This document shows positions 14,034 through 21,639 of a stretch of 24,092 nt of DNA, one piece after another; position 1 is the first letter of the stretch; the number at the start of each line of letters is the position of its first letter. Under the pieces are notes generated by a model. That model was given only the letters and a program-made list of their open reading frames with translations, was not told the DNA's origin and did not search any database. This DNA is from Porphyromonadaceae bacterium UBA7180 (GTDB lineage: Bacteria > Bacteroidota > Bacteroidia > Bacteroidales > Muribaculaceae), in the NCBI GenBank assembly GCA_002491165.1, contig DKVK01000056.1, positions 1 to 24,092 of the forward strand. Reading direction: 5' to 3'. The translations under genes were made by a program, and so were the position numbers.

Positions 14034-14351
14034 ATGAGAGAGCTTTTTATAGGGCTGTTCGGTGGCGGTGCCGTCGTTCAGCTGCTTAACATGCTTCTGA
14101 CTTACCGTCAGAACCGACGCCAGATGAACGCCACGGCGCTCGGCACGGAGGTGGAAGCGCTGGAGCGTGCCATACGCATCATCTCCGAAAACCTGGAGCG
14201 CCAGAACGCCGAACACCGCAAGGTGGTGGCGGAACTTCAGAACGAAGTTGATACGTTGCGCAAGCGTTGCCGCGATCTGGAACGCGAACTCACCCTGCTA
14301 CGCGGCCATTCGCGGCCGCTCATCACCACACCGAGGGTCGCTCCGGCTTGA
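14034..14351 (+). CDS. Small membrane-anchored coiled-coil protein
   Basis: This 105-aa protein is not assigned to a family. Residues 4-22 (LFIGLFGGGAVVQLLNMLL) are hydrophobic with a Gly-rich centre. A basic patch (YRQNRRQ) follows, then a long charged helix (about 35-97; EVEALERAIRIISENLERQNAEHRKVVAELQNEVDTLRKRCRDLERELTLL) with clear heptad spacing. This layout resembles small accessory proteins of Bacteroidetes prophages, but no other phage gene is nearby. It is isolated between long non-coding DNA and a convergent peptidase gene; the ATG at 14034 follows an A+T-rich leader. Confidence 0.7.
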   Translation: MRELFIGLFGGGAVVQLLNMLLTYRQNRRQMNATALGTEVEALERAIRIISENLERQNAEHRKVVAELQNEVDTLRKRCRDLERELTLLRGHSRPLITTPRVAPA

Positions 14352-14358
14352 AATCCAC

Positions 14359-14395
14359 AAAAAAAGCGTCGGCTCCAAAATGACGGGGCCGACGC
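14359..14395 (-). terminator. Intrinsic terminator of the C1B peptidase gene
   Basis: GCGTCGGCTCC (14366-14376) pairs with GGGGCCGACGC (14385-14395), 11 bp with one G-U. On the minus strand a run of seven T follows (complement of 14359-14365). There is no T-run on plus, so it works mainly for the minus-strand gene. Confidence 0.9.
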
Positions 14396-14449
14396 CTGTT
14401 CCCGGGAGCGCGTCACGTGTGGACGCACTTCCAATCCCGTGAAGCGGAT

Positions 14450-15697
14450 TTATTTCTTTTTCCCTTTGGCGGGAGCGATGCCGATTTTCTTGGCTATCTT
14501 CTCCGGCACGCTTTCCTTGTTGACCATTATGGACATGGTCTTGGCGCGGAAGTAAGGCACGGAGCAGTAGAAGAAGCCGTCATAGATCTGGTTCGTGTCC
14601 CAGGAGTTCTTCACCTTATAATACTTGTTGCCTTCCTGGTCTTCGGCGATACCCACGATTACCATACCGTGGTCGTCGGTGGTCTGCTTGTTGTCGAACA
14701 TCTCCTGACGGTTTTCCTGCGTAACGGTCATCTCCTTGACCGGTCCGTGGAAGTCGTAAGTGGAGTTTTCGCGTTCCTTGTCGGAGAGTTTGACCCAGCG
14801 GGCGAGTTCGGAACCTTCGAGGTTGTCGCCGGTTTTCACTTCGGGCATGAGGGCAACGCCGTCTTTCCATTTGAATCCGCCTTCGCTGACGTCGGCAGCC
14901 CAGACTACGGTGTAACCGTTTTCGATGGCGTTGTCAACGATGGCCTGCAGCTCGTCGATGGGTACGTTCTGCGACTGGTCCCATAGCCAGTTGTCGGCCA
15001 CTTCGAGGGCGAAAGGCTGGTAGAAGGGATGGTGCGTGAAGCTGGTGATGTTGATGTAGTCGTCCGGGTTGAGGCCAAGGGCTTTGGCATACGACTGCGG
15101 AGTGTACTTCTTGCCGTCCACTGTAAACTCGGTGGGGAGCTCGCCGAAGTAAGCGTCCAGGATGCCGTCGAAGCCTTTCTGCCAGGCGGTTGACATTTTC
15201 TTCTTGCCCCCTTTCATTACGCCGTCGAGATAGCCTTGCAGGCCGTCGGCCAGCTCGTAGTGGGAGTGTTTTCCTTCGCCGTAGTTCAGGCCCGAATAAA
15301 CGCTTTCGGGCACCATGCCGTAGTTGCGGAGCACGTAGATGACATCGGCGGCGGCGCCTCCCTGGGCGAAGTTGATTTTACCGTCCATCATGGCGTACTT
15401 GCGTGCTTTGTCGCGGTAAGCGTGGTTCACGGTGAACATCTCCGAGAGGTCGACCTCCGGGCCCCCTTTGCGTCTCACCTCGTCCTCGAGGAACGTCGTG
15501 GTGCAGAAACACCAGCAAGTGCCCGACTTGTTCTGGTCGCGCACAGGGCCGGTCTTGACCAGCTTTATGTCCTTGAAGACGAAGCCGGTGGAGTCGGTTT
15601 TCTCATCGGCGGTCCCGTCGAAGGCGGGAGCGGTGTAGTCAGTTGCAAAAGCTGACAGTGAAGCTGCGCAGGCAGCTAAAAGGAAGATTCGTTTCAT
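14450..15697 (-). CDS. Exported C1B (bleomycin hydrolase / aminopeptidase C-like) cysteine peptidase
   Basis: This 415-aa papain-superfamily peptidase has Gln55 and Cys61 in PVRDQNKSGTCWCF, His343 in DDHGMVIVG and Asn364 in KVKNSWD, a complete active site in C1B order. Central motifs such as GGAAADVIYVLRNYGMVPESVY and the length also fit C1B enzymes, which are usually cytosolic aminopeptidases. Here an N-terminal signal (MKRIFLLAACAASLSAFA) sends it across the inner membrane, as in many gut Bacteroidales homologues. An LAAC motif resembles a lipobox but lies very early, so ordinary signal peptidase cleavage is more likely. It ends in a Lys-rich tail (PAKGKKK), not the YYNLQG tail. It is monocistronic with a consensus promoter and terminator. 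Confidence 0.93.
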   Translation of the reverse strand: MKRIFLLAACAASLSAFATDYTAPAFDGTADEKTDSTGFVFKDIKLVKTGPVRDQNKSGTCWCFCTTTFLEDEVRRKGGPEVDLSEMFTVNHAYRDKARKYAMMDGKINFAQGGAAADVIYVLRNYGMVPESVYSGLNYGEGKHSHYELADGLQGYLDGVMKGGKKKMSTAWQKGFDGILDAYFGELPTEFTVDGKKYTPQSYAKALGLNPDDYINITSFTHHPFYQPFALEVADNWLWDQSQNVPIDELQAIVDNAIENGYTVVWAADVSEGGFKWKDGVALMPEVKTGDNLEGSELARWVKLSDKERENSTYDFHGPVKEMTVTQENRQEMFDNKQTTDDHGMVIVGIAEDQEGNKYYKVKNSWDTNQIYDGFFYCSVPYFRAKTMSIMVNKESVPEKIAKKIGIAPAKGKKK

Positions 15698-15730
15698 ATT
15701 ATCGGTTTACAATTGAATTTCATGGTGGTA

Positions 15731-15748
15731 GAAACCGCCTCCGGTTTC
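15731..15748 (-). promoter_or_regulatory. 5'-end hairpin in the C1B peptidase leader
   Basis: GAAACCG-CCTC-CGGTTTC is a perfect 7-bp hairpin placed just at the predicted transcript start. It may protect the 5' end or be an operator palindrome. Confidence 0.6.
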
Positions 15749-15754
15749 ACGCTA

Positions 15755-15786
15755 CAAATTTAGTCACTTTTATTTAAAACAGCAAA
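15755..15786 (-). promoter_or_regulatory. Promoter of the C1B peptidase gene
   Basis: TTTG (complement of 15783-15786), 20 bp, TAAATTTG (complement of 15755-15762). The -33 box lies 1 bp from the ATG of the divergent 134-aa gene, so the two transcription/translation starts are interlocked. Confidence 0.8.
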
Positions 15787-15787
15787 A

Positions 15788-16192
15788 ATGAACGTTATTA
15801 ATTTCGAGAACGTAGAAAACGAGTTGTGTCGCCTGAGTGCGGCCGGACACTATTACAGCGCCGCCCCGTCGGCCGCAGACGCCTCCGACGTAGCGCGGCA
15901 GCCGCTGCTGACGGCCGCCGAGAGCCGCCGTTACCGCGTATACGTGGAGCAGGCGCTGCGCGTTGCCGTCGCCGCCGTGCGCGCATGGCTCAAAGACCTC
16001 AGCTGGACCGACGCGGGAGTAACCTTCAGCGCGCCTGCCGACCTCACCGAAGAACTTATCTCCACGGCCGCCTACCGTGTATGGGCCCGCATCCTTCAGG
16101 CCGCCGGAGAGCGCGAACAGGCCGAAGCCGCCGCCGAAACGGCCCAAGAGCTCCTCGCCAACCTCGTAGCCCGCTTCCTCCCCTTCGACTGA
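15788..16192 (+). CDS. Ala-rich helical hypothetical protein
   Basis: This 134-aa protein is not recognised. It is acidic, rich in Ala and Glu, predicted mostly alpha-helical, and has no signal peptide or membrane segment. The patch VYVEQALRVAVAAVRAWLKDLSW and the terminal helix (EQAEAAAETAQELLANLVARFL) look like small oligomerising or structural proteins. The codons are very G+C rich compared with the surrounding intergenic DNA. The ATG at 15788 overlaps the promoter of the divergent peptidase; no -33/-7 pair of its own was seen. A strong terminator follows. The organised base composition supports a real gene. Confidence 0.7.
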   Translation: MNVINFENVENELCRLSAAGHYYSAAPSAADASDVARQPLLTAAESRRYRVYVEQALRVAVAAVRAWLKDLSWTDAGVTFSAPADLTEELISTAAYRVWARILQAAGEREQAEAAAETAQELLANLVARFLPFD

Positions 16193-16228
16193 CCCCCGGC
16201 CGCCTTCCGGCGCCCGATACTCCTCTCC

Positions 16229-16264
16229 AAAAAAGCTCCGACGCCGCGTGCGCCGGAGCTTTTT
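16229..16264. terminator. Bidirectional terminator between convergent genes
   Basis: AAAAAGCTCCG (16230-16240) pairs with CGGAGCTTTTT (16254-16264), with an inner CGC/GCG. A-runs and T-runs flank it on both sides. It serves the 134-aa gene on plus and can back up the end of the flippase operon on minus. Confidence 0.88.
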
Positions 16265-16288
16265 ATGGTATGTAGCAGGTTGTTTGTC

Positions 16289-16324
16289 TTAGCTAACTTA
16301 GCTATTTTAGCTTCTTTAGCTAAG
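16289..16324. repeat. Four tandem 9-bp TTAGCTNNN units
   Basis: TTAGCT recurs at exact 9-bp spacing at 16289, 16298, 16307 and 16316. The outermost copies also form an inverted repeat (CTTAGCTAA with TTAGCTAAG). In one plus-strand frame this reads as a Leu-Ala-x repeat. It lies just past the terminator, in the gap before the 353-aa gene. Confidence 0.85.
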
Positions 16325-16358
16325 CTGACACGGCTATTTTAGTTAAGTCAGGTGAGCG

Positions 16359-17420
16359 TCAGCGGATGACGACTTTTTTGGCTTTGGCGGCGGTCCGCTT
16401 TATCAGGAGCTGGCCGGGCTGCGGGCTCTTTACCTCGATGCCTTGCAGGTTGTAGTAACGCGGTGCGGTGTCATCGGAGGCTTCTACCTCACCCATGCTG
16501 GATATTTCGGAGTATTCGGAGTAGACGATGCGGTTCTCGGGAGTATATTCTTCGGTGTCGGGGTCGTAGGTGCTCATTACCATCTCCGTGATGTTGGAGT
16601 GCTCGTCGTAGGTGTACTCGTATTTCGCGGCTTCCATTACCATCTCTTCGCCGTCGGTGATGTCGCTTATCGACTCGAGGATGAGGTTGCCGCGGTCGTC
16701 GAATACGTTTTTCTGCACGTCGGCGTATGTGGGCTCGGCGGTGAGGTTGCCTTCTTCGTCGAAGTATTCGGTGGTGGTGACGGTGAAGCTGCCGTTATCG
16801 TCGATGAAAGTTTTCTGAATGGTGCGGCCCACCTCTTCGCGGTTGGCATAGGTCTCTTTGATGAGGTATTCGCCGGGACGGTCCGTGTAGGTCACCAGGA
16901 AGTATCCGTCCAGCACGTCATCGCCGTAAATGGTCACCGACTCCACGCGGTTGTCGCCCTCCACCAGGTCGTAGAAAGAGGAGGCGGTCATCTGTCCGTC
17001 GGTGTTTTTCCACACTATGTCGCGGTAGTCGAGGCCATTGTCGAGTTGCCAGGCGTCCTGCTCGCCGTTGGTAACGTAGTATTTGAAAGCGGTGGCTCGG
17101 GTGGTGTCCGCATTGCCGTAAGTCCATACCGAGCGGTAAGCGTCCAGCATCTGGTTGAAGAGCGGTAGCTGCTTCACGATTTCGGTAATTGCGCCGCCGC
17201 TGTTGCGCGTAATGACGTTGCGTTCGCAGAGGTAGTTCTGCACCCATTGGCCGTTGTCCCAGTCATAGCCCATGCGCTCTGTGAAGTAGCTGTGGACCAC
17301 CGGGTCGTAGACGTATGTGCGTTTCCCTTCGTTTTCCCAGCCGTCCCCCTCGTCGAGGGTCTGGAGCATGGAGGTGACATAGCCGTAGGAGTCGAAGGTG
17401 CGCTCGATTTTGAACCGCAT
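16359..17420 (-). pseudogene. 5'-truncated gene for a secreted protein with the YYNLQG tail
   Basis: The reading frame (353 aa from the ATG at 17420) is full of YD-like beta repeats (RTFDSYGYVTSMLQTLDEGDGWENEGKRTYVYD, then KNVFDDRGNLILESISD, EYTYDEHSNITEMVMSTYD). It ends RYYNLQGIEVKSPQPGQLLIKR...KKVVIR, as in exported neighbours. It has no signal peptide. The frame is open upstream only to 17519, giving a proline-rich shadow of mazG without another start codon, so the leader and N-terminal part seem to be missing. It lies 34 bp after mazG. I read it as a remnant left by a deletion or recombination. The alternative is a cytoplasmic protein translated from the operon mRNA. Confidence 0.65.
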
Positions 17421-17454
17421 GTCGTCGATGTCTTGGGTAAGCTCGACGAGCGGG

Positions 17455-17790
17455 TTACTCGGCGGCGGGGGATTGGCGGCGCGCGGCGAAGCGGTCGGTG
17501 TCGCGGTCGGTCTTCTTCTTTATGGCGGCGGCGATGGCTTCCGTCAGGTCGGTGCCGGTCTGGTTGGCGAGGCAGACGAGCACCCACAGCACGTCGGCCA
17601 ATTCCTCCGGCAACGCTTTGTCGAGGTCGCCGGGTTTGGCTATCTGGTCGCCGTATTTGCGCGCTATTACACGCGCCAGCTCGCCGGTTTCTTCCGTCAG
17701 GAGCACCATGTTGGTGAGTTCCGAAAAATATCCGCCTCCCACTTCGTGAATCCACCGGTCCACTTCTTTCTGCAATTCGCGGAGTGTCAT
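17455..17790 (-). CDS. MazG-like nucleotide pyrophosphohydrolase
   Basis: This 111-aa all-alpha NTP-PPase binds Mg through ExxE (E34-x-x-E37 in LLTEETGELARV) and ExxD (E63-x-x-D66 in PEELADVLWVLVCLANQTG), both intact. It hydrolyses (d)NTPs to monophosphates, probably clearing non-canonical nucleotides. The length is normal for the short Bacteroidetes type that follows dtd. Its ATG overlaps the dtd stop by 4 bp (ATGA at 17787-17790), so translation is coupled. Confidence 0.92.
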   Translation of the reverse strand: MTLRELQKEVDRWIHEVGGGYFSELTNMVLLTEETGELARVIARKYGDQIAKPGDLDKALPEELADVLWVLVCLANQTGTDLTEAIAAAIKKKTDRDTDRFAARRQSPAAE

Positions 17791-18239
17791 TTCAGCGTAT
17801 CGGTGTCGAGGATTATGGTTACGGGGCCGTCGTTGACCAGCGATACCTGCATGTCGGCGCCGAACTGTCCGCGGCGCGTATCGCGGCCGGTGAGGTCAGT
17901 GAGCAAATTGCAGAAGCGGTCGTAGAGCGGCACGGCGACGTCGTGTCCGGCCGCGCGGATGTAGCTGGGGCGGTTCCCTTTGCGTGCGTTGGCGGCCAGT
18001 GTGAACTGCGAAACGGCGAGGATTTCGCCCCCGGCGTCACAGACCGAACGGTTCATCACCCCTTTCTCGTCGTCGAAGATGCGGAGGTTTGCTATTTTGC
18101 GCGTCAGCAGGGCGGCTTCCGCTTCGGTGTCGCCCTCCACGACGCACACGAGCACCAGGAGTCCGTGCCCTATGGCGGAGAAAAGCTCCCCGCCTATTTC
18201 CACACTTGCACGGCGCACGCGCTGAAGTACTGCTATCAT
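17787..18239 (-). CDS. dtd: D-aminoacyl-tRNA deacylase
   Basis: This 150-aa enzyme removes D-amino acids from mis-charged tRNAs. MIAVLQRVRRASVEI is the family start, so the ATG at 18239 is chosen over an upstream in-frame ATG at 18296 that adds 19 basic residues. The active-site motifs SQFTL (77-81) and GPVT (138-141) are present. Its start overlaps the stop of the LD-carboxypeptidase gene (ATGA at 18236-18239) and its stop overlaps the mazG start. Confidence 0.96.
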   Translation of the reverse strand: MIAVLQRVRRASVEIGGELFSAIGHGLLVLVCVVEGDTEAEAALLTRKIANLRIFDDEKGVMNRSVCDAGGEILAVSQFTLAANARKGNRPSYIRAAGHDVAVPLYDRFCNLLTDLTGRDTRRGQFGADMQVSLVNDGPVTIILDTDTLK

Positions 18240-19168
18240 GGCTGTGTAGTGAAAGTTAGTTTGCCGCCGTCTGCGGTTACGCTTAGCGTGGCGCACGCGC
18301 CCTCCACCAGCGGGCGGTTGGTGTCTTTATGTCCTATGGGGAAGCCGTAAGCCACCGGTATGTCGATGCCGTAGCGCGTCAGCAACGCGTCTATCATGTG
18401 CTCCATGTCGGGGTAGTTGGCGTCCGCCTTATAATCCGTGAACCATCCCACGGCGAGTCCGGCGATGCGGTGCAGCGTGCCGGAAAGCACCAGGCGCATC
18501 AGCATACGCTCCACGGCGTAGATTTTCTCGGAAACATCTTCGAGGAAGAGGATTACGGGGCCGTCGGCGTCGGTGACGTTGAGCATGTCCCACGGCGTAC
18601 CGGCCAGGGAGTTGAGCACGGCCAGATTGCCGCCGAGCAGCGTCCCTTCGGTGCGGCCGGGGCGGTTGAGCGGCGAAGCCGGCGCCCGGAGCGTCTGCGT
18701 CACCGAGGGGAGGGTCAGTATGTCGAGCAGTGCGCCGGTGATCGGATCCATGCCGTAGAGCGCCAGGTGCTTGGCCATCGAGGCGTGGACGGAGGCTATC
18801 CCGGCCTTGTGGAGGCGGGCATGGAGCGCCGAGACGTCGGAGAAGCCTATGAGCCACTTCGGGTCGCGGAGCAGCTCTTCGTCGCTGAGCGTCTCCATGA
18901 GGTGTATGCAGCCGTAGCCGCCGCGCGCGCAGAGTATGGCGCGCACGTCGGGGTCGAGCCATGCGCGGCGCAGGTCTTCGGCACGTTGGTCGTGAGTGGC
19001 CGCGAAGGAGCCGCTGTGAGGCCCGCGGGCATATTTCCCCTCCTTTATGACGTATCCCAGGGAGTGGAGGAAGGTGGCGGCGCCGGCCACGAACTCCTCC
19101 TTGACGATGGTGGCGGGTGTGACGATGGCTATGGCGTCGCCCGGCGTTATCGGTTCCGGAAATATCAT
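18236..19168 (-). CDS. LD-carboxypeptidase (peptidase S66, LdcA-like)
   Basis: This 310-aa enzyme trims the terminal D-Ala from L,D-linked tetrapeptides during murein recycling. The S66 triad is visible: Ser110 in WLIGFSDVSALH, Glu210 in ILFLEDVSEK and His280 in YGFPIGHKDTN. Other family segments are ILCARGGYGCIHLM and GTLLGGNLAVLNSLAGT. No signal peptide is seen, as expected for the cytoplasmic recycling enzyme. It overlaps both neighbours by 4 bp (ATGA), in an operon with a flippase and a radical SAM gene. Confidence 0.94.
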   Translation of the reverse strand: MIFPEPITPGDAIAIVTPATIVKEEFVAGAATFLHSLGYVIKEGKYARGPHSGSFAATHDQRAEDLRRAWLDPDVRAILCARGGYGCIHLMETLSDEELLRDPKWLIGFSDVSALHARLHKAGIASVHASMAKHLALYGMDPITGALLDILTLPSVTQTLRAPASPLNRPGRTEGTLLGGNLAVLNSLAGTPWDMLNVTDADGPVILFLEDVSEKIYAVERMLMRLVLSGTLHRIAGLAVGWFTDYKADANYPDMEHMIDALLTRYGIDIPVAYGFPIGHKDTNRPLVEGACATLSVTADGGKLTFTTQP

Positions 19169-19950
19169 GACACCAGCACGTTAAAACCGGCCTCGCGCAT
19201 CCGGGCGGCGATAGCTTCGAGTTCCGGACGTTCCACTTTTTGGAGATGCTCCTCCGGGGTGCTTCGGTCTATGCTGTAGAGCATCACCTCTCGCGGCTCG
19301 ATTTTGCGGTAAGCCTCTATCAGGGCGTCCACTTCTTCCGGCGTAGTGTTGTCTATGGGTTCGCCGCCGTGCTCGCCGCGCAGCATCATGGTCTGGATGA
19401 TGGCGGTTCCGGCAAAGCGTTTCAGCCCCTCCACCACACGCTCCACGGTGAACGACTTCTCCGTGGGGCGGTCGATGAGGCGCATGGTGTGCTCAACGGC
19501 CGAGTCGAGTTTCAATATATTGTTGTCCACGCGGTCGAGGGCATCGCACACCGCCGGAGTGAAGATACGCGTCGAGTTGCTGAGCACCGACACCTTGGCG
19601 TCGGGGTAAAACTCGTCGCGCAGCGCCAGCACGTCGTCCACGATTCCGGGGAAGTCGGGGTGGAGCGTAGGCTCGCCGTTGCCCGAGAAGGTTATCACGT
19701 CGAGGCCCATCCCCTCCTCCCGCATACGCTCCAGGGTGGAGCGCAGGTCGTTGTACACCTTTTGTCGGGGCGGCAGTCCAGTGGTGCCGGTACCCTGCCG
19801 GTTGTACCCCGCCTCGCAGTACAGGCAGTCGAAGGAGCACACCTTGCCGTCGTCGGGCGACAGGTTGATGCCCAGCGAAATTCCCAACCTCCGGCTCCGT
19901 ATCGGGCCGAAGACGGTGGAATGGAATAGAACAGTCTGATTTTCAGCCAT
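19165..19950 (-). CDS. Radical SAM protein (COG0731-like)
   Basis: This 261-aa protein has an Fe-S/SAM motif CSFDCLYC (C38, C42, C45), preceded by FGPIRSRRLGISLGINLSPDDGKV. VITFSGNGEPTLHPDF and VSVLSNSTRI, typical of radical SAM barrels, follow. The HxxxFGPxxSRRLGxSLGxxL opening places it near the COG0731 group (related in name to wyosine synthases, but widespread in bacteria with unknown substrate). No second cysteine cluster is seen. It starts 7 bp after the flippase stop and overlaps ldcA by ATGA. Confidence 0.88.
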   Translation of the reverse strand: MAENQTVLFHSTVFGPIRSRRLGISLGINLSPDDGKVCSFDCLYCEAGYNRQGTGTTGLPPRQKVYNDLRSTLERMREEGMGLDVITFSGNGEPTLHPDFPGIVDDVLALRDEFYPDAKVSVLSNSTRIFTPAVCDALDRVDNNILKLDSAVEHTMRLIDRPTEKSFTVERVVEGLKRFAGTAIIQTMMLRGEHGGEPIDNTTPEEVDALIEAYRKIEPREVMLYSIDRSTPEEHLQKVERPELEAIAARMREAGFNVLVS

Positions 19951-19957
19951 AAGACAG

Positions 19958-21484
19958 TTATTTTTTTAACAGTTTGTGAAGGCGGGAGGAAAGCGCCGGA
20001 ATAGGTTCCTTCCACGCCAGGATGCATATATATATCACTAAAAGCAGTGTGCGCACCAGATAGGTGAGCCACAGCATACCGCCCTCTTCGGGGAGTAGCA
20101 TGCCGAGTCCGAGCATTGCCGCCGCCACGATGCCATAGAGGAACATGCGGCCCCACTGGTAAGGCAGCGGATAGTATTTCTTGCCCACATACCACGACAG
20201 CACCATGATGGCGCCGTAGCTGATGAGCGCGGCCCAGGCCGACCCCATGTAACCCTCCGGGATGCCGATGAGCGGCACCAGCCACAGGTTCAGAAGCAGC
20301 ATCATGGCGAAAACGCCCAGCGAGAAATACATGCCCCATTCGGTGCGGTCGGTCAGCTTATACCACAACGAAAGGTTGAAGAACACTCCGAAGCAAAGCT
20401 CGGCCAGCATCATCACCGGCACCACCTGCAGGCCGCTCCAGTAGGCCGGCGAGATGAAACGCCTCAGCACCGGAAGATAGAACATCACGCCCAGGAATAT
20501 CAGGAAACCGAAGATGACGAAAAACTTCATGGCGTCGCAGTAAGCCTGCCCCTTGTCCTCGCCGGCCGACTTGGCGCGCGAGAAGATGAAGGGCTCGTAG
20601 GCGTAACGGAACGCCTGCGTGAACATCACCATCACCAGCGCTATCTTCATGTTGGCGCTGTAGACGCCCACCATGGCGTGCGCTTCGTTCTCGTGACCCT
20701 CGAAGAGGTAGGGGATGATGAGCTGCCCCATGTTCTGGCTCAGGATGCCGGCGATGCCCAGGATGAGCAAAGGCCATGAATAATGCAGCATCCGGCGTAG
20801 CAGCGACGCATCGAAATTCCACTTCACGTGCACCACCTGCGGCAAAAGCATCATCAGAACCACCAGCGTCGAGATGATGTTGGCAACGAAAATCCAGCCG
20901 ATGCCGAAGCCCGCGCCCCCCATTGCCGCATAGAACCAGTTTACCGTCCATCCGGCCGCGCCGGCACTCAGCCCGGGGCATACCAGGATGAAGAAGATGT
21001 TCAGCAGTATGTTCACCGCCACGTTCACGCACTTGATGGTGGCGAAACGCACGGGCCGCTTCTTGTAACGCAGATACGCGAACGGGAGGTTGCTGAAGGC
21101 GTCGACGGCCACCGTGATGCCCAGCAGCCAGATGTAAAGTCGGTGGTCGGGCAGCAGCATGACGTGCGACAACGGCGTGATGAGCAACGTCAGTAACACC
21201 ATGAATATCAGCGACGTAGTGCCCACTGAAATCAGCGACGTGGAATAGACCTTCTCGGGGTCCGGCTCACGGTTGGCGTAGCGGAAGAAGCCCGTCTCCA
21301 TGCCGTAATTGAGGATGACGAGCGCCACCGCCGTGAACGAATAGAGATAGCTAACGATACCGTATTCCTGCTCGGGGAACACGTAAGTATAAAGCGGGAC
21401 GAGACACCAGTTGAGGAAACGTCCCACAATGCTGCTGAGGCCGTAGATAGCGGTATCCTTGGCCAAAGATTTGATTCCTGCCAT
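19958..21484 (-). CDS. Polysaccharide flippase (Wzx/MOP superfamily)
   Basis: This 508-aa integral membrane protein has about 12-14 hydrophobic segments. The N-terminus MAGIKSLAKDTAIYGLSSIVGRFLNWCLVPLYTYVFPEQEYGIVSYLYSF is typical of Bacteroidetes oligosaccharide flippases, with a cytosolic loop YANREPDPEKVYSTSL after the second helix. It likely moves lipid-linked sugar units across the inner membrane; the substrate is unknown because no glycosyltransferases are in view. It is the first gene of the five-gene operon and has a consensus promoter about 50 nt upstream of the start. Confidence 0.92.
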   Translation of the reverse strand: MAGIKSLAKDTAIYGLSSIVGRFLNWCLVPLYTYVFPEQEYGIVSYLYSFTAVALVILNYGMETGFFRYANREPDPEKVYSTSLISVGTTSLIFMVLLTLLITPLSHVMLLPDHRLYIWLLGITVAVDAFSNLPFAYLRYKKRPVRFATIKCVNVAVNILLNIFFILVCPGLSAGAAGWTVNWFYAAMGGAGFGIGWIFVANIISTLVVLMMLLPQVVHVKWNFDASLLRRMLHYSWPLLILGIAGILSQNMGQLIIPYLFEGHENEAHAMVGVYSANMKIALVMVMFTQAFRYAYEPFIFSRAKSAGEDKGQAYCDAMKFFVIFGFLIFLGVMFYLPVLRRFISPAYWSGLQVVPVMMLAELCFGVFFNLSLWYKLTDRTEWGMYFSLGVFAMMLLLNLWLVPLIGIPEGYMGSAWAALISYGAIMVLSWYVGKKYYPLPYQWGRMFLYGIVAAAMLGLGMLLPEEGGMLWLTYLVRTLLLVIYICILAWKEPIPALSSRLHKLLKK

Positions 21485-21540
21485 AGCGCATTAAAAATTA
21501 AGAGGAGAGCAAAACAAACCGGAGAGAAACTTTCAATCCG

Positions 21541-21571
21541 CAAAGATAGCAAAAAAATCCCGACCTCCAAA
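21541..21571 (-). promoter_or_regulatory. Promoter of the flippase operon
   Basis: TTTG (complement of 21568-21571), 19 bp, TATCTTTG (complement of 21541-21548) is a consensus match. Transcription would begin near 21535, leaving about 50 nt of leader. Confidence 0.82.
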
Positions 21572-21639
21572 AAAGAAAAATGCAGACCGAGGCAACCGCG
21601 CCACCAAATCCATTGCATTCGCTACCGGAGGTGGAAATA

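Noticed and set aside
16289..16324. CRISPR-like spaced repeats
   Set aside because: The units are 9 bp in exact tandem with 3-bp variable parts, far too short for CRISPR repeats and spacers, and no cas gene is present.
18240..18296. N-terminal extension of dtd to the ATG at 18296
   Set aside because: The extra 19 residues are basic and not in the family, while the ATG at 18239 gives the standard MIAVLQRV start and an ATGA overlap.
18329..19279. Plus-strand open frame of 316 codons opposite the LD-carboxypeptidase gene
   Set aside because: The opposite strand encodes an intact S66 enzyme with its triad, in an overlapping operon. The plus frame has low-complexity Val/Gly/Arg/Glu content only.
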